A DNA stretch of 64,000 nucleotides from Blasia pusilla (GCA_050084515.1 CM114272.1:29636001-29700000), one strand, 5' to 3'. Positions 21,701-35,260 are shown, counted from the first letter of the stretch. Numbers and translations: made by a program. The notes: a model not told the origin generated them from the sequence alone.

Positions 21701-24236
21701 ATTACAAAGAAGCAATCAGAGGAATCTGGGTTATCCACTCAATTTTTGTTCGTGGACCTTTGGCTGCAGGTGTTGTTGGATACAATAAAAAGAAAGACTT
21801 ATGATGATGATTTACGAAAAGAAGAAGTATTATCAAACTTGCGCCAGCATCGGCAAGGCTATCATCAGGTCTGTTTAAATATTTGAGAAAAATTTAAAAG
21901 GTGGTAGTCTTGAAAAGTAGAAATTCAGAATGGTAGTTACTTCACAGGCTGATAACCTTTTTTGGTGTCATGCTTCTGCTGTTATCTATCTCTAGCACCT
22001 GTGTTGGACTGGTAGTAATGGTTCAATTGTTTCAACACCTGGTATAGAATCCTCATGCAATCCTTTGGGAGAAGGAGATTGGGTTGAATTTATTTATTCT
22101 AGTAGAGAAAATGAAGATATAGAGAAAATGAATGTGACTGAAAGCCATTCTAGAAGACATTGTCCACGGATCACTTGATCTTGCGTTCTTCTTGTTTGGG
22201 TCTTCTCTTCTAGATCAATGCCAATCTTTGTTTCCTTGTGTGTAGTTCATCCTCATGTCCTTGGGTGCCTTTGCAGCATAGTTTTCAGGTCTGGGGTATT
22301 CATCTCTGACAGAATTGTCGTGTACAGAATGGTCGATGTGGGTCTCCAAATTGTGGCTGTCAACAGTCAGATGATGAGGCAGAGGAGGATATTCCTGCAG
22401 ACTCTAGAAGGATTGCTTGTAGAAAGTGCAACGAAACACACGTCTGGATCTTTACTGACAGGAGTAAGTTACGGGCTAGGTGGTGTCAGGTAAATTTTCT
22501 CCATCTGAAAGGCATTGTTGAATAGTCTGTGCTGCCGGAAATTCAATTTTGTGTCATGGGAAACGTCTGATTGTTATGGGAATCACGAGGGATACAAGTA
22601 CCACTAGCATCCCTATATGTACTACTTCATATATAACTTCCCCCTGGTTCTTGGAAGAAGCTATATTGAAGGTAGACGGAAATAAATAATAGGCCCAAAT
22701 AGCTAACTAGTTTGTGAATATCCTCGGGAAAGCCAAGATTGGATTGGGCTCCTCTTGGATTGGAACAATGAGTGGGAAGTAGTCATAGCTTTTGACTCCT
22801 ATGGGGAGATAATAGGAAGAGTCATCACTTGTTACAGGCGAGGTTATGTTGATGTGGGTCCTCTAGATGCTCACTGGGTCTCAGGCCAAACAATGTTCTA
22901 TTGATTCCCTCGTCTCCCTAGTCCGATCGGCTGGAACATTTAGAAATGTTGGAGGAAACATTATTCTTCAAAATATCTGTGAATCGCTGCAACCCTCTTG
23001 TATCTATTGTCATGACAGTTCTGGGGACGGACGTACTTTAGTATTGCCCCATCTATTTGGGGTTGCTTTTCCCATCATCTTGATACAAAGCATCAGATTT
23101 GTATGACGACTTCCAGATCATTAGTTCGTGGGAGTTCAGATATTAGCAGTAGATTGACAGTGACAAGCTGCTGCAGGAGTGTAATGATTATCATCAAGCA
23201 AAGGATGGTGATGGATGGGTGGAGCAATCTGGTCAGTCTTACTTTTTCGGGATGTTCCAAAAGGTGTGTTCAAGTGCAATTTGTATTTCTGTGTATGATT
23301 TCTGCATATCTGTTTCCTGAACACACAAGATCTCAGTGTGTTTCGTTCCACTTGGTCTGCATTCCTAGTAGAGAATCAGGAGAAATTATGTAGCTTTGTG
23401 AACACTAGTCTTGCCATGCTTTTTAGTGGTTGACTTCTTTGTTTCCTGTCCTTTATTTCAGGTGGATGATCCTCATGCTTTTGCCTGTGCGGAGGGAAAA
23501 GTATATGACGTTACCGAATGGGTTATCTGCCAGGTATGTCGAGAGAGTTCTTAGTGCTCACTGGCATGCTACTTTGCCTTTCTCAATGACCTCTCTTGAG
23601 TAGATCTGGTTCGGGACAGTTTTTCCAGTTGGTATTTTCCGGATTGTTTGCTGTTGATACATGTAGTCGGTATTTCCCTAAGCAGAACCTGTTTTCTGAT
23701 ACAAAATACGAAGCAATACAGAAAACCGGGGCCGTTTGTTCCTGGTACTTGCAGGTCAGAATCAGAAATTTCTAATTTTAACCGGCTAGCTCTACTTGTA
23801 TTCTGGGATCTCCCCTGCCCTTTTAAGTCACGAGTCATTTGTCACACAATCGCTTTTGAATTAACCAACCTTATCATGTAACTTGCTGTGAGAAGCTTAT
23901 ACTTGAAATTGTGTCATGCAGGGTATGAAGTGCCCACCAAACACACACAAACCTACATTTCACGTGAGTACTGCTGGAGCAGGAAAGGGTACAACACGGA
24001 GTGCAAGCCGAGCCTCTAGGAGTGGTGGTCGACCAAATCCACCAGATGGTTTTACTGTCCCTGATTTCGATGAGAATATGACAGAGCATGAATTTTTTGA
24101 CTGGCTTGAACAAGCCATGGCTTGTGGTATGTTCAGTGATCTTAATCAAGCCCCAGGCTATCCTGGAGCAAGAGGAGCAGCAGCTAGAGGAGGAAAACCA
24201 AGCAGGAAAAAGCGTAAGGGAAAGAAGCAATGGTAG
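18794..24236 (+). CDS. Membrane-bound DnaJ protein with Jiv90 domain (DNAJC14-like)
   Basis: Nine exons can be joined in frame: 18794-19830, 20261-20427, 20668-21212, 21402-21482, 21770-21868, 22313-22489, 23177-23263, 23462-23533 and 23922-24236, all with GT..AG introns, giving 859 residues. The N-terminus is a Gly/Ser/Lys-rich tail (to about residue 240). Several membrane segments follow (about 265-345, 350-400 and 405-450). The J domain spans about 555-620 with HPD at 588-590, the motif that stimulates Hsp70. From about 674 a Jiv90 domain has the Cys pair CRKC, ARWCQEC and HQAKDGDGWVE. The tail is rich in Gly/Lys. Human DNAJC14 has the same plan and acts at the ER; an ER co-chaperone is likely. 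The start is the first ATG of the long frame. Exon 1/2 and exon 6 borders are the least certain. Confidence 0.85.
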
Positions 24237-26198
24237 TAGACTGTGCCTGGTCTACTGTAATTCACATGCTGCCCCTATAAAAGACTCATTTGAGATTGAC
24301 ACCCGGGTGAGCAATGGGTTTTGTATATTACAGGATTGCCTGTGACCGAATGGGGCATTCACATCTTCGCATCCAAGTAATCAGACCTGCAACAGTCACC
24401 TGCTTTGCTTTGGATGTAATTTACTACTTTCACCACCTTATGCAGCAGTCACAGGTGTAAGACTAAGTCTGGCGTTTCCTTCCCCATCTGTGGCCTCAAT
24501 CAACTACGTGCACACCTAATGGACGACAGGGAATCTCCTGCTACTTCACCAGAGAAAAGGTTCATTGATGCACGGTCGCTCGCACTTGGTTGCTAGCAAC
24601 CATATGCAGCCAAATGTCCTGGATACAGGTCTGAAGCTTAGATTACAGGCCACATCATGTAGACTGCAAAGCGAACTCTGTCCATGGAGCTTCGGTGTGC
24701 CATGGAGGCTGATAAGTAAATGAGTTCAACCTAACTTGGTTCCATCGCTTGGAACACTCACCAAAGTGTTCCAATCTCGGGTCCGTTTACTTCTCCAGGT
24801 AGCAAGTAGCAAGTCCCACAGATTGGCTTGTTCCATGAAGGCAACTTCAGCCTGTGACACGCCAGCAAGTATTCCTTCACTCTCATGTAAATATCTCCTT
24901 TTCAGAGGCTTCTGGCATGGCACTTGCTAACTGTGTCGGCATGTGAATGGTAATTGTCGTCGATGACGCTTGGATTTTCTTGCACTCTACAAGGCATCCC
25001 AAAGGTCATTCTCTGGAGCCCGAGACACGTCAATGGTCCGCCGTACATCGGCTTCTGGCGCGCCACGCCCACCGACTCCCACCAGCAGGCTAGAGTGACG
25101 CACTTGGTGTGAATTTCCAAGTGATAGAAAGGACCAATCGGACGTTTCCAGTTGGGAGCTTCAGTCGAGCAAAGACGACTAAGGGCATCGGGAATTCTAG
25201 CAGGAATCGGGAAAAACAAATCCTTCATATCAATACATCACTTACAAGTTCGGATGACGTTTTCGTATTCCATCACTCTGCATGTCTAGGTCCCGAGAAT
25301 GGAGAGTAGCAAAACCCAGTACCCCTTGTCCTCCACGTTCATGGAGCTTAAGTATATGGGGTCCACAGTAACAGGATGAACGCTAACGGTGATTCGCTTG
25401 TCCGTTTCGAGGTCGTTGACTTATGTCTAGCGCCACTATCATAGACACAGCATTGATCCTTGCTTGAGCAGCAGATGCAAGGTGGCTGATGAAGTCAGCC
25501 CGTGTCCATCTCCCGCACCTATAGCTTGACTCAGAAGATCATTGAAATTGTCAAGATTTGCACTTTACGTCTTTCAAGTCTCTTACGTAAGAGAAAGACA
25601 GAGGAAGAGCTTTCCCCTCCCCCCCCCGTTTGGGTGCCTCACTGTCTTCCTTGATGGGCCGTTCTCATCCTCATGAGACCTCTCTCCCGATCGGAAGGCT
25701 CTTCCACACGAAACAGCCATCCCCATGCAAGAGGCACGACGAGTACTGTCGTGAGCTACTAGTGCACAGCAAGCAGCACTTCATCTCTGGACGTTTTAGA
25801 CGACGATAATCTATCAGCTTCTCAGTTACAGCGACTGCCCATCGGTATAGCAGCTCTCTGCCGTCTGTCTTTCTCATGGACAACTACTCTCATAGTACCT
25901 CACTCTCCTCTTCACCTGACAGTAGGAGGCTCCCTTCTCAGCCGGGCCAGCCTCTAACCAAGCAACCCAGCTGTGTGTAATACATTAGAACAGAGCCAGG
26001 GAGTCGAAGATAGTGGAGTGGAGTGGATTGGAGTGGGGGTTGGGTCGGTTGTGGTTGGATTTGGGTGACGAGAAAGGAGGGAGAGAAGAGGAGGGAGGGA
26101 GATATGCAGGGAGTGGAGAGCAGTTGAGAGTTGCGAGGGAAGGTGAGAGAGTACGAGAGGAACGGGAGAGAGAGAGAGAGGGAGAGAGAGAGAGAGCA
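24237..26198. other. Spacer between the DnaJ and PI synthase genes
   Basis: It should hold the DnaJ 3' UTR and the promoter and leader of the next gene. Open frames on both strands (for example 24902-25228 minus) show no recognisable domain. A C-run lies near 25620. I see no RNA gene. Confidence 0.5.
26161..26196. repeat. GA-rich microsatellite just before the PI synthase start
   Basis: An interrupted run of GA units ends three bases before the ATG at 26199. It resembles GAGA-type plant leader elements and must lie in the 5' UTR or core promoter. Confidence 0.75.
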
Positions 26199-29100
26199 AT
26201 GGGCAACAACAAACCCAATTTTCGGCCGAGCTCCAAGGGCAGCAAAGGGATCAGCAAATCTGGCTCCTCTCATAGCAGCTCGCGATCTGGATACCGAAGC
26301 TGGCCCGTCTACCTCTACGTCCCCAATCTCATCGGTGGGTTTTCTGTCTCGTCCTTATGCGGTTGCTGCGGCTCGTCTTTCGTGCCTCAAATTGTTTCCA
26401 TTTGCTCTGCCGGATCGTCTTTTCCCGGTGCCAGTAACGGCCGAGCATTTGTAATCACGAGCTTCGGTGCTGTTCTTCTGGCGCGCAGGATATGGAAGGA
26501 TCCTTGCAAACTTCATCGCTTTCGCTTATTGCTTCGAAAACAAGTCCTTATTCGCCATTCTGTACCTGGTCAGGTACTCTTGATTGCAGTGCTTTTGTTG
26601 TTCATCTCGATTTTGCTGACATTGGAGAGGTAGGTGTCTTACACGAGTCAGGCAATCTGGCTCGTGGCGCGTTTACGGCGGGTATGATATGAGAGAGTTC
26701 TCGTTGTGAATCGATTCTCGGCTGGACGCATTTAGTTGCTATGGGAACATTGGTAGCTCCTTCTCTCTCGAGTTTGGCCTGTCTTATTTCTGTTCTTGGT
26801 GGCGGCAAGATCTGTCAACGTTCTTCGCTTGAGAACTAGTGGTTCCTTTGATGCAGCTTTGTCTGCGATGAACTGGATGGGCGCTTTGCACGCATGCTGA
26901 ATCAAAGTAGGTTCCAATTCGATCATTTTCAATTTCAATTCCACGACCCTCGAGTAAACACACCTAAGAAGGGTCCCACAGAACAGCCTGATGGTGCCAT
27001 GTTTTGTTCGGAAAGGGTAGTAAGTCGTCTCTCCTTTTCCTTGCTCGCTAAAGGCGAGGAACTGGGATCAGTAGGACCTCGACATTGTAACCTGCATCAA
27101 TATTATTGACGATTATCTCGACTTACGTTTGTCGTGGAACTTGTGGCCTCAGCTTCGACCTTTGGAGCTGTGTTGGATATGGTTACGGACAGGTAGTTCC
27201 TTTGATTATCCATTGATGTTCTATGATCCGCTTTGGGTACTTGCTGAGAAGTTTCTGGTTTTAAGCTAATGGCGCAACTGACCTATGTCGACCTGTCATG
27301 TGAAGGGTGAGCACAGCTGCACTCTTGGTGGTCCTGTCCCATATTTATAAGTAAGTTACTACCTTCTTCAAGAATATGGTCTTGCTAAGCCTTGCTTGCT
27401 CTGATTTGTAGAGTTTTTTGATGCACAATTGGATAGAATTTGCTTTCCATTTGTGTATCGAAGGTCTTAAGGATGCACCAGAAAACATCATGGTCCTTGT
27501 TTCGAGAAAGAGGATGTAATGAGCACGATACAAAGCAGATTTGAACTATCAGCCTGCTTGTGGTGAGTCCTGATATTGGGTAGATTAAAGTAGATGGATT
27601 AGTCTGTGATCAACAGGGTTTCACCAGTCAGCAGGGTTTAAGAAAGAGTGCAGCCCCAGTAACATTTAATCACAGTCGTAATGCAGGTGCTTTTTTGCTG
27701 TGCAACCAATGAACACAAGTTAGTGATCCCACTTCAATTTAGCGAGGCATTTCATAGTGTCTGTAAGTCCACGATTTCAGACAGTACTCCACGATTGGGG
27801 TGGAGTACTGTCTGAAAGACAACAGATGAGCAATTCCCTGAGGAGTCTTTCTATGCTGCTGACCTAGAGTTCATCAGACTACCGCCCTTAAGTGATGCTC
27901 GAGAAATGCATCGATCCAAGATACCTGAACTATTTTTATTAATATTTTATGTGGTTTCCCAAACCCAGGCAGGCTAGACTAAGGTGCATGGAATCTGTAG
28001 CCAAAAATCCCGCTCCTGGCTATAACTTTTGCCATGGAGTCGGTAGACTCCAAGTTAATAGACGAGCTCACGCCCACTTTAGACATTAAGGAGTGTCTGA
28101 TATAGGCTTGTGACCTTAGACCATGTGCCCTGGCTGGACGGGTGAGAATCTGGGATGGGCTCTGGAGGAGGAAAACCTGAAGCAAGTACCATATGAGATT
28201 GAGGGAGACTCTCTCATATGGTGTCAGTGCTAAACATAGGAAGTGATGGTGCAGACCTTCTAGGTGTCAGCCAATAAACTCTATGACTATCAAACAGGCC
28301 ACAGGGACTAAAGTCATTAAGTAGTACCTGTTGGAACCTTCCGACCAAAGATCCAGCGCCCTCTTTGGCAGGTGCTAGAGACTGGAATAGGTGTGGATGA
28401 AGGAGGAGGGAAGAAAGGACTATTGGAGGGGAGGGAGCTAATGCTGTTACCGTACAGAGTGTTGGTGTGCAGCTCTCAGGTATCAATGAAGAAACTCCTA
28501 ACATCACTTCTATCTCAGCTGATCAGGATCCCCAAAAGACACTACTTACCAGTGCATCAGCATTTGGTGATGAGTTCAGGCTACAGAGAGAGAATGGGTG
28601 AATGAACTATTTTTTTTGTCCCTAGTCACCTAAGAAGGATGTTTGCAGTACCTAGATAGGCAAGATCATGCAGTACAAGTGACAATGGTAGAAGGCAACC
28701 TTGTCGTAATAAGCTAAATGTCCAAGGTGTTCTATTCTAGGAGCCAAACACTGGTGCGGGAACTTTGGTTATCTGAACCTGGTTTCTGTCGGAAATGAAA
28801 GCACTTACACTCTGACTCGTCCCCTGAAAGAGTTCAAGGAAATCCTTATGATGGTAGCTCCAATTGGAAAGGTATCCCCATTCATCAATGTCCAGTTCCT
28901 CTAAAGTGCAATGCCTACATAGTCCTTTCAGGGAGTGAAATTGTTCCCCATTCCAACTCTTGAGTCTAATGAGCCAGCTCCGGCGCTGGCCAATGCCTGA
29001 CGTTACTTGATATGGGGTCCGAATTGTAACAACATAGGTGAATCTTACGCCTCTGACCTCACAGATGTGCTTGCAACATGGATTGTCACTGGAAACATGG

Positions 29101-31677
29101 AGGGTTACAAGCTGCTAACTTAAGATTGTGCTCATTATCCTTGTAGTCTGGAGGAGGATTAAGAGCTCATCTTAAAATCTTGGAAGAGATGGAATATTCC
29201 ACTCAGCGTTGCAAGTCAAAGGTTCTGGGGTCTGGTGACAGGCCCTGTAATCTCCGGAAAAATACTTACTTGTACTTGGGAGATGCCATTGAAGCTAAAA
29301 GCAGAGATATTTCTAGAAGGAAGGAGAAGACCCATACAAGTTGGGTGGATAGATTTATTGAGACTCCTCTTAACGGTAAGGAGCTAGACATGTGGAACAT
29401 CTTACAAGGCCAAGGACTGTTTCAATAATTGATCATATCCAGAAGCATTCTTTTCAAGAGAGGCTAGTATCAGATCTACCTCATGATACTAAAATCATTT
29501 AGAAGAATTTCGATATGTACCTGAAGAGTTCATTGTTATGGTGAAACTTCTTCAGGTCATGAAGCATACACAGGACCCATCAGTGGTTACCCACCATCAT
29601 CTGGCATGGAGGAATTTAATGTCATTTCGATAAGAGGCATTGGAGTTGGTAGGAGAATGGCACAAAGCAGTTGGCCGGTTTACAACCTCTGGATCCAACA
29701 GGGCATGCTCTAGACTTGCTAGAGCAAGTGTACATCATAGGCAGCAGGGAGATGTATCTGTCCTCAACATGATTACAAAGTCCAAAAGTACTTGGAAGCA
29801 GTGCTCCTCTAGACTGGAAAATGGAAGAATACACCGAATGCACTGGGAGGAGAGGATGCTTGACATGTGGAGTGGTAGGATGGAGATGAGAATCATGTTT
29901 CCCTCTACTCCATTTCATACAGCTGGTATAAAATATATGGGAACATGCACTGCATTGTTTTCCTGTGATTTGCCAAAACTCCAGGCAAACCAAGACCAGA
30001 AAGCCCTCAGAATGCACACAAAAGAAATTTCTAATATTTTTGCAACTAGCGCAAAAAGTTTATCAAGTGATAGTACTTCAATAGGGGATTTTCCTTTTGT
30101 GTTTGGATTTTATAATAGGGAATTGAAATATAGTCCACAATTTTAATTAGTAGTCTTTTCTCTTTGGAAACTTTCCCAGCGGTGTCAGGCTCTTGGATCT
30201 TAGAAAACATTAGTGGTTACTGAGACCCTGATTCTGCTTGTTGGCTACTTTATAGGTTTTGATAGACTTTAAACCTGCACATCCAGTCCGGATGGTCATG
30301 TTGAGTTAAAGTGGTAGTGGACTTGGGCTTGCATGACTGGAATGGTAGGAGTGGAAGTGGTGTACTCAGATTTTGGCTCTGGGAATGTCTTCAGTCAAAT
30401 GCCGATGTCCTGAATGCCTCGGTATTTCGTGTTGCACAGGGGTTCTTTTCTTTTATTTCTTGGCCTCCTTATCCTGGATATTTCCAGTCATTGGCTGCAA
30501 ATGTACAGGTACATCTGTTACCTTTGAATTTCTTTTGATATCATTATATCCTCTGTGAATCTTTTATTTTTATGAAATGAGTATCTGGCACTCAACAGGC
30601 AGTACCCTGAAACGTGATGGTGGGCTCATTGCAGCACATTTCTAGCTAGCAAGACAAGTCATAAAGATATGTCAGACAGCAGGAGTTGGCTTCTGCGGCT
30701 ATATTATCAGCAGCGCATTTTTATGGGTTATTGTTGTGTTGGAGCTGAGGTGATGAACTGGGAGGGCTGATTTATTACACCTTATCTTCTTCATGACACT
30801 TTTGGCATGTATCGATCATCCCCACCCACCACACCTTACTATTGGTAGTGAGTGGAGTGTAGCTCACACCAGATGCAGCTTGGGACCTATGACCCTGCAC
30901 TGGCAGTAGACTTTGTTGCACCTGTGCCAGTCTTGCAGTTGTGTATCGGGAGGACTTGGTACCCAGTTTATTCTTCTCATAGCCCAAATTGTAGGACAAG
31001 GCTTGATGTCCTCCATCTGGCCTTTATGCAGTCAAGGATTTTTGCAACAGATTTCCTGTTTCTCACTTGGCAGTAAGAGTGAGTTTCTGACTTGTGCATC
31101 TGTATCTCAGGTTCTGTATATTGTGCTCTATCTGTTACCAAACTCAACTGGGAGCATTTTGGAGGTGACTGATTATATACTCTTTGCACCTAGCACTTAT
31201 TCCTCTGTTTGCTAGGGCAACATTCTGTATCTCTCCCTATTCTCTTACCATTGGAATGTCTGCAGGTAGTAACAGCAGCAGCAGAGGAGAAATCTGTACT
31301 CTTCTTTATTGGCCTCCTAGCCACACCTGGTTGTGCAATAAAGCAATGGGTTAATCTTGTCCAGGTAATATCACAACCCTTGCTTTCACGCATGTAGGTC
31401 GCAATTTGTGGAACTCCCTCTGTCACAAGTCAGCCCCCCTTTCTTGTGGGCATCACTACATTTGGTGACAGATTTTGAAAATTGGTGACAGTACTAGTCA
31501 GAGATGCCATTGAGAACTACCTCATCTCAGAGCAGTGTCTGTAGAGGCAACAGATTGACAGTTTGTGCTTAAATGGGAGCTAATGCTAAAAATTCTTCGT
31601 CGCAGATGAAGACGGCTGCTGACATAACTGTGCAATATGATGTCCAAAGGGATGCTCAAAAAGTAGACAGCGAGTAA
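26199..31677 (+). CDS. PIS1: CDP-diacylglycerol-inositol 3-phosphatidyltransferase (phosphatidylinositol synthase)
   Basis: Ten exons join in frame with GT..AG introns: 26199-26334, 26489-26573, 26857-26906, 27153-27192, 27306-27350, 30440-30508, 30635-30749, 31111-31164, 31266-31364 and 31606-31677, giving 254 residues. The enzyme makes phosphatidylinositol from CDP-diacylglycerol and inositol in the ER membrane. The CDP-alcohol phosphotransferase signature D-x2-D-G-x2-A-R-x8-G-x3-D-x3-D is complete across exons 3 and 4 (DELDGRFARMLNQ, then STFGAVLDMVTD). Other family landmarks are VYLYVPNLIG, LDISSHWLQMY, CAIKQWVNLVQ and a final MKTAADITVQYD. Arabidopsis PIS1 is about 227 residues; the extra length is a Ser/Gly-rich N-terminus. 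Intron 5 is unusually long (3.1 kb). The symbol follows the Arabidopsis homologue. Confidence 0.93.
27775..27817. repeat. Perfect 18-bp inverted repeat in intron 5 of the PI synthase gene
   Basis: TTTCAGACAGTACTCCAC is followed by a 7-nt spacer and its exact reverse complement. The word TCCACGATT also occurs on both sides of the left arm. It could be the remnant of a foldback element or form an RNA hairpin in the intron. Confidence 0.8.
28188..28222. repeat. 11-bp inverted repeat in intron 5 of the PI synthase gene
   Basis: ACCATATGAGA and TCTCATATGGT, exact reverse complements, are separated by 13 nt. Confidence 0.7.
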
Positions 31678-33032
31678 GAACTGGTGGGAGTGGAAAGGAT
31701 GAAGGCAAATTCATCAGTGGCAGTGTCTCAATGACATGATTCGTATGGATGACCTTTGCTGGGTGCTGCTTGAAACTCTGGTGCAGGAAACTTGAGTGAC
31801 ACCAAGCACTCTGTGATGTATATTCATCCTTACTTCAGAAAGAGCCCACAAACTATCTATCACAGTGAAGCCCCTCCTACACCTGTCCTCAAAGAACCTG
31901 CAACCGAATGTATGAAATATACCCTCAGGAGAAAAGAGGTTCCCAAAGCTCTTTATTTGCCCCCCAATACTCACACCAGCAGGCAGGCCTGAACCATTGC
32001 TATGAAGAAGTTGTTTGATTCAAAACATTGTCCAACTGTAATTTTTGTTTATCAGTCTCTGTGTGTCTGCACTCATTCCACTTTACCAATTGCAGTCACC
32101 CAGCTTGGCAACCAACTTCACGTACCAGTAGAGGTAGCAGCTTGCAACCACTTTTCAGTCATAGTGTGTTTGACATGCAAGTTCGATGCAAGCCTTTTGT
32201 GACGACGGCCAATTGCTGCCCTATTTCCGATTTAATCAAGGCTGTTGCCGTTTGTGATATGTTGTGTGTTTGAAATGCGAGGTTGAAGCCGATCAATCTA
32301 TACTACTAACAGAGGATGGGATTACATAAGCCCTCCTCCTGGTGTTGATGCCTGTCCTTTGAGGGCTTCTCTACTGCTGACATGCGTCAATTTAATTTTG
32401 AGAGTTGTCATTGGGCAGTAGAGGGAAAACGAGGAAATTTTTTTTTTCTACGTTTTCACATTAGTCCACCTTATGTGATGGGTCCTGTCTTGTTCTTTTC
32501 GACTTAGTATATAGAGCAGCAGGGCTTTAAGACATTATAGCACCATGTGTTAAAATGTGTCGAAACTCTGAACCATTCGGCAGCAGTAGGTTGTAGATTA
32601 TGAAAGGCACTATGAGGAAGGTCATGAGAAAAATTTATCCAACTTGGCCAGGGACAAGGGAAGGCTTTCTAAGTCAGATAGGTTCATTTTATTTTTCCAC
32701 TTTTTCCTTCAAATTTTTTGTCAATTTGTAAATTATCACATTTTTTAAAGACTAGAGAAGGTCGTGCGACACAATGTGAACCACTCTGACATGTTTTGCT
32801 GTAAATTAGTCACTATTTTAAAAAAGTAACAATAATATAAGGCATTATTTCTCGAAAGTACTGCAGAAAACGAAAGTCTCTCTCCAAGAAAACATGATTC
32901 ACTCTTGGAGTGGATCATTATTTCAGTGAAAACACTCTTGGAGTGACTTTTACATTGTTTGAGAGAAAACACTTAATTAGACTGGAAAAAACCTGAGATG
33001 AAAATGAATGCCCATATTTCATGTGTACACAC

Positions 33033-33272
33033 ATTATGAAAGCGCATGTAAGAGCATGCGTTTTCATAATGACCATACATGTGATTTAAGCTCATGAACC
33101 ATTCATCTAGTAAGGATTACATATGATGTAAGCTCATTAACCATTCATCTAGGAAGGATTTTTATTGAAACTAGAAGGAATTCAGTGCTTTCTACATATT
33201 AATTGGAGCATGTAAATTTTTGTAGTGAGCACTTACACTAGCATTTTTCTTTAAAAAATGCCAGTGTAAGCC
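33033..33272. repeat. Cluster of short inverted and direct repeats
   Basis: Three structures lie together. An inverted repeat at 33037-33071 (TTATGAAAGCGCATG and its near complement) has one mismatch. A direct repeat of about 41 bp at 33078-33160 shares ACCATTCATCTAG. An inverted repeat at 33230-33271 (CTTACACTAGCATTTTT and its near complement) also has one mismatch. They resemble small non-autonomous DNA elements, but no target duplication is clear. Confidence 0.55.
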
Positions 33273-33400
33273 GTAGAGCATGTTCATATTGCCTCCCATG
33301 ATTCATTCTAACCATTCTCAAATGCCATTCTAAATTGATTTAGAGTTATCTTAAACTGCCAATTGAGAGGAGTGTGGATAATGAAAGGAAGGAACACTTT

Positions 33401-33572
33401 CCAATAATAATAAAAATTTTGACAACGGAGAGGAGTAATATTGAAACATGATTTAATAAATACTGGTCTTAACTAGTCCTAAAAATCCAATAATAATAAA
33501 ATTTTTGACAACGGAGAGGAGTAATATTGAAACATGATTTAATAAATACTGGTCTTAACTAGTCCTAAAAAT
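33401..33572. repeat. Tandem duplication of an 86-bp unit
   Basis: 33401-33486 and 33487-33572 are almost identical, differing in the length of one A/T run (AAAAATTTT against AAAATTTTT). The near identity suggests a recent event. Confidence 0.9.
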
Positions 33573-34476
33573 TACCCATTCTAGAAAGGTTGGAGTATAT
33601 TTATGGGTTCATGAATTTGTAGAAATTAGCAAGGAATATCACTTTCAAAAAATAAATATGAATTTCTTGACTTAAAATTAAAACATTTGTGTTTGAATTT
33701 TCTTAAACTATTGTGAAAGTGAGGTAAACATTTATCACGAAAAAAATTTAGAACAAGCCAATGAATTAAGAAAATACACTTTATCAGAAAAATACATCTC
33801 AAAAGACAAGAGAGAAAGACAAAAACATCTCAAAAAGAGGAGCAAACGAGAAATATGAAAAAATCATCTGCAGAAACGCAATCCAAAAACCAACTCAAAA
33901 TTGAGATATGAAATTAATAGCTTGAAACAAATTTGATATAAAATAGAAGTGGATGATCAAATATGAATGGACAATAAGGTGAGTGGCTCCCAACCACTTC
34001 GGCTGGACAAATCCATGTCAATTCTTGTACACGCTGTAATGTTGTGGAGATGCATTGTCGAAATTAAGTGATGACAACAAGGAGAGAAAGACCACGAGAA
34101 GGAACAAGTTTATGATTCTCAAGGGGATGGTGAGCTCATGTTTTCAAAAAAATATTGAAAGAAACAAGTAAGTGCCCAAAAACTTCTAATGTAAATAAAT
34201 AAATCTATTGATGGCATGTCTCACCACATAACTTAACTCTTTGATTCTTGCTATTGCATCGGCTACGAAACCTTTAGTTTGTTCACTCCGACATACCAAG
34301 TCGGCATGTCTTGGATTAAGAACCGCCACGCCACCCAATAGAAGAAAGCCACCTTGAAACATAACAACGTAAATTCTTCAACGAGGTGTTGTTTATATAG
34401 TAGAAGGTCGAATATGAAGTTGATATTATGCAACAGTGTATCATATAGTTCAAGTCATTGAAGTTATTGCCTCTCT

Positions 34477-35260
34477 TCTCGTGCGCATACACATTGTTAC
34501 ACAACATACATCGTTGTCATCAAATACACACACGATCCCATGCCAACTCATGACATCCATACACAGAGGCGAGAAGTACCAAAATATCTCCAATTAAAGT
34601 AAGATCAAATCTCTATCACAACACTATAATTCTCACATATGTGCACTCTCACATGTGTCTCTCAATGTCAAACCAAACCCACTCTCCTACTGAGAGGCTT
34701 GGGTTACACACACAAGGCAAGCAAGACCATAGCTCCGCCGCCTCATGCCAAGAAGTTTAACAAAGAGAGTATGAGCTCTCAAGCTCTCTCTCTCTTGGAG
34801 GTATACCCCCTTCCCTCTCCCAAGCCCTCTCAACGGTAACCTATGCTCGCAGGTCACCTCCTTGGCTCTTGACCCGATGTAGAGGGTCAAGGGACACTTC
34901 CCAAAGTGGAATGTCAACTATCCCCAAGATGGAAACTTACCCAAAATAGTAAGTTTCTCCCAAAATAGTAAGTTTCTCTATATTGCTCCAAATGAGCCGA
35001 AACGAAGGGGAAACCTGGTCTCTTAGGTTTCTCGGGGCCTCAACAGGTCATCCTTGACCTCTTTGGCGTGTCCTCCACTACTCGTGCAGACGCTCTGCTA
35101 GATCCCACCGATCTATCCTAATAGTCGTGACAACTGTCGTGCGCATACACATCGCTACACAACATACATCGTTGTCATCGAACACACACACAAACACACA
35201 CAATCCCATGCTAACTCATGCCATCCATACACAGAGGCGAGGAGTACCAAAATATCTCCA
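34477..35260 (-). repeat. 3' terminal repeats of C: R1 - 2 nt - LTR body - R1
   Basis: In element orientation, the polypurine tract AGCTAGGGGGCG is followed by R1 (35260 to 35135), the dinucleotide GT, the LTR body starting TGTCACGAC (35132 to about 34594), and a second R1 (34593 to 34477). Body and second R1 join as ACTTTA-ATTGGAG, and the tract and first R1 join as GGGCG-ATTGGAG, so R1 starts at the same base in both places. Confidence 0.75.

Larger units (their letters stand above)
31678..34476. other. AT-rich intergenic DNA with small repeats
   Basis: The first few hundred bases should contain the PI synthase 3' UTR. No gene is recognised up to element C. Short hairpins and local duplications cluster at 33030-33575 and are listed separately. 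Confidence 0.5.

Noticed and set aside
24902-25228. Minus-strand open frame between the DnaJ and PI synthase genes
   Set aside because: No motif, no plausible exon partners; likely chance.
29640-30146. 168-codon open frame inside PI synthase intron 5
   Set aside because: No recognisable domain, and its composition is like that of the surrounding intron. Kept only as an unexplained frame.
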